A stretch of 48,397 nucleotides of DNA from Deltaproteobacteria bacterium (GTDB taxonomy: Bacteria; Desulfobacterota; Binatia; UBA9968; JAJDTQ01), in assembly GCA_028821115.1 (NCBI GenBank), contig JAPPHF010000013.1, forward strand, positions 1 through 48,397. Direction: 5' to 3'. Positions 48,152 to 48,397 of this stretch are shown one piece after another; the first letter of the stretch is position 1; every line of letters begins with the position of its first letter. The notes below the pieces were generated by a model that saw only the letters and a list, made by a program, of their open reading frames with translations, was not told the DNA's origin and ran no database searches. The position numbers and the translations under genes were made by a program.

Positions 48152-48397
48152 CGTGGATCTATTCACTCGGACAATGGGGCTTTGTCTGATATCTGTTTCG
48201 TTGTTCGTCTTTGTCGCGCTAAGCCCTACGGCCCCGTTACGGGCTGGCGTAGTCGGCCTGAACGATGCCCATCTGGCCGTATGGAGACTACACAACGATG
48301 AACCCATACAGAACCCGAAGTTTGCAAAATATGAGGTATCAATGTCAATGGCAACTGAAAACTGCACACTTTTGGCAATCGAAAACTGCACACATTC
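48152..48397 (+). CDS. Secreted protein, N-terminal part, running off the window
   Basis: The GTG at 48152 follows AAGGAGG by 10 bases and opens a frame with a signal peptide (TMGLCLISVSLFVFVALS, then APLRAG). The mature part begins VVGLNDAHLAVWRLHNDEP. It runs to the window edge. From about 48349 the sequence has the look of an insertion sequence end (GAAAACTGCACAC twice), so the last listed codons may belong to that element and the gene may be interrupted. No family recognised. Confidence 0.6.
48349..48397. mobile_element. Possible terminal repeats of an IS21-family element
   Basis: Two copies of the unit GGCAAYYGAAAACTGCACAC, 24 bases apart, end the window. Multiple short direct repeats with this type of sequence are known at the ends of IS21-family insertion sequences. 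The transposase genes would lie outside. Confidence 0.4.

Overview
The window is a high-GC chromosomal segment of a Gram-negative bacterium. The long minus-strand block rimP-nusA-rnpM-infB-ylxP-rbfA-truB-rpsO-pnp-M16 peptidase-dut running into purB-purC-purS-purQ-purL-purF, together with NtrB/NtrC and TRAP-TAXI transport, suggests a lineage once placed near Deltaproteobacteria (Tectomicrobia or Rokubacteria-like). That placement is inference from gene order, not a phylogeny.

Left edge (1-1520): the 3' end of a hydantoinase B-type gene, then a lower-GC patch holding a broken gene with an EVE/Mrr-N-like head and a small partner gene just downstream, possibly a decayed toxin/partner pair. Core block (1522-19823, all minus): ribosome maturation, transcription elongation, translation initiation, RNA decay, a processing protease, dUTPase, then the IMP pathway genes of de novo purine synthesis. 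A 184-bp MITE-like element with 24-bp perfect terminal inverted repeats and a TA duplication sits exactly at the purS/purQ junction. Several REP-like palindromes lie in the intergenic gaps.

Middle (19993-31006): an NtrB/NtrC pair overlapping thiE, convergent dnaB and queF, agmatine deiminase plus N-carbamoylputrescine amidase, citrate synthase, an SDR oxidoreductase, and an enolase-superfamily protein that lacks several canonical catalytic residues.

Decay zone (31145-33290): a frameshifted macro-domain gene, a frameshifted MetE-like gene, and fragments of a DNA ligase and a DUF3891 gene. The fragments have the same order and orientation as the intact ligase/phosphatase/DUF3891 locus at 44266-47969, so they look like the remains of a second copy with an internal deletion.

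Catabolic cluster (33308-41794, all plus): fused TRAP permease, TAXI binding protein, thiamine-dependent E1 alpha and beta, quinone-oxidoreductase-like MDR enzyme, and a homologue of the N,N-dimethylformamidase large subunit. The likely logic is uptake of a small anionic compound, amide cleavage and oxidation of a 2-oxo acid; the substrate is unknown. No E2, E3 or dimethylformamidase small subunit is present. This is the best candidate for an undescribed pathway.

Right edge (41795-48397): more debris (a ligase tail, a LysR remnant), two secreted-protein genes sharing a palindrome near their promoters, a DUF900-type hydrolase, the intact ligase/phosphatase/DUF3891 locus, and what may be the end of an IS21-family element at the window border.
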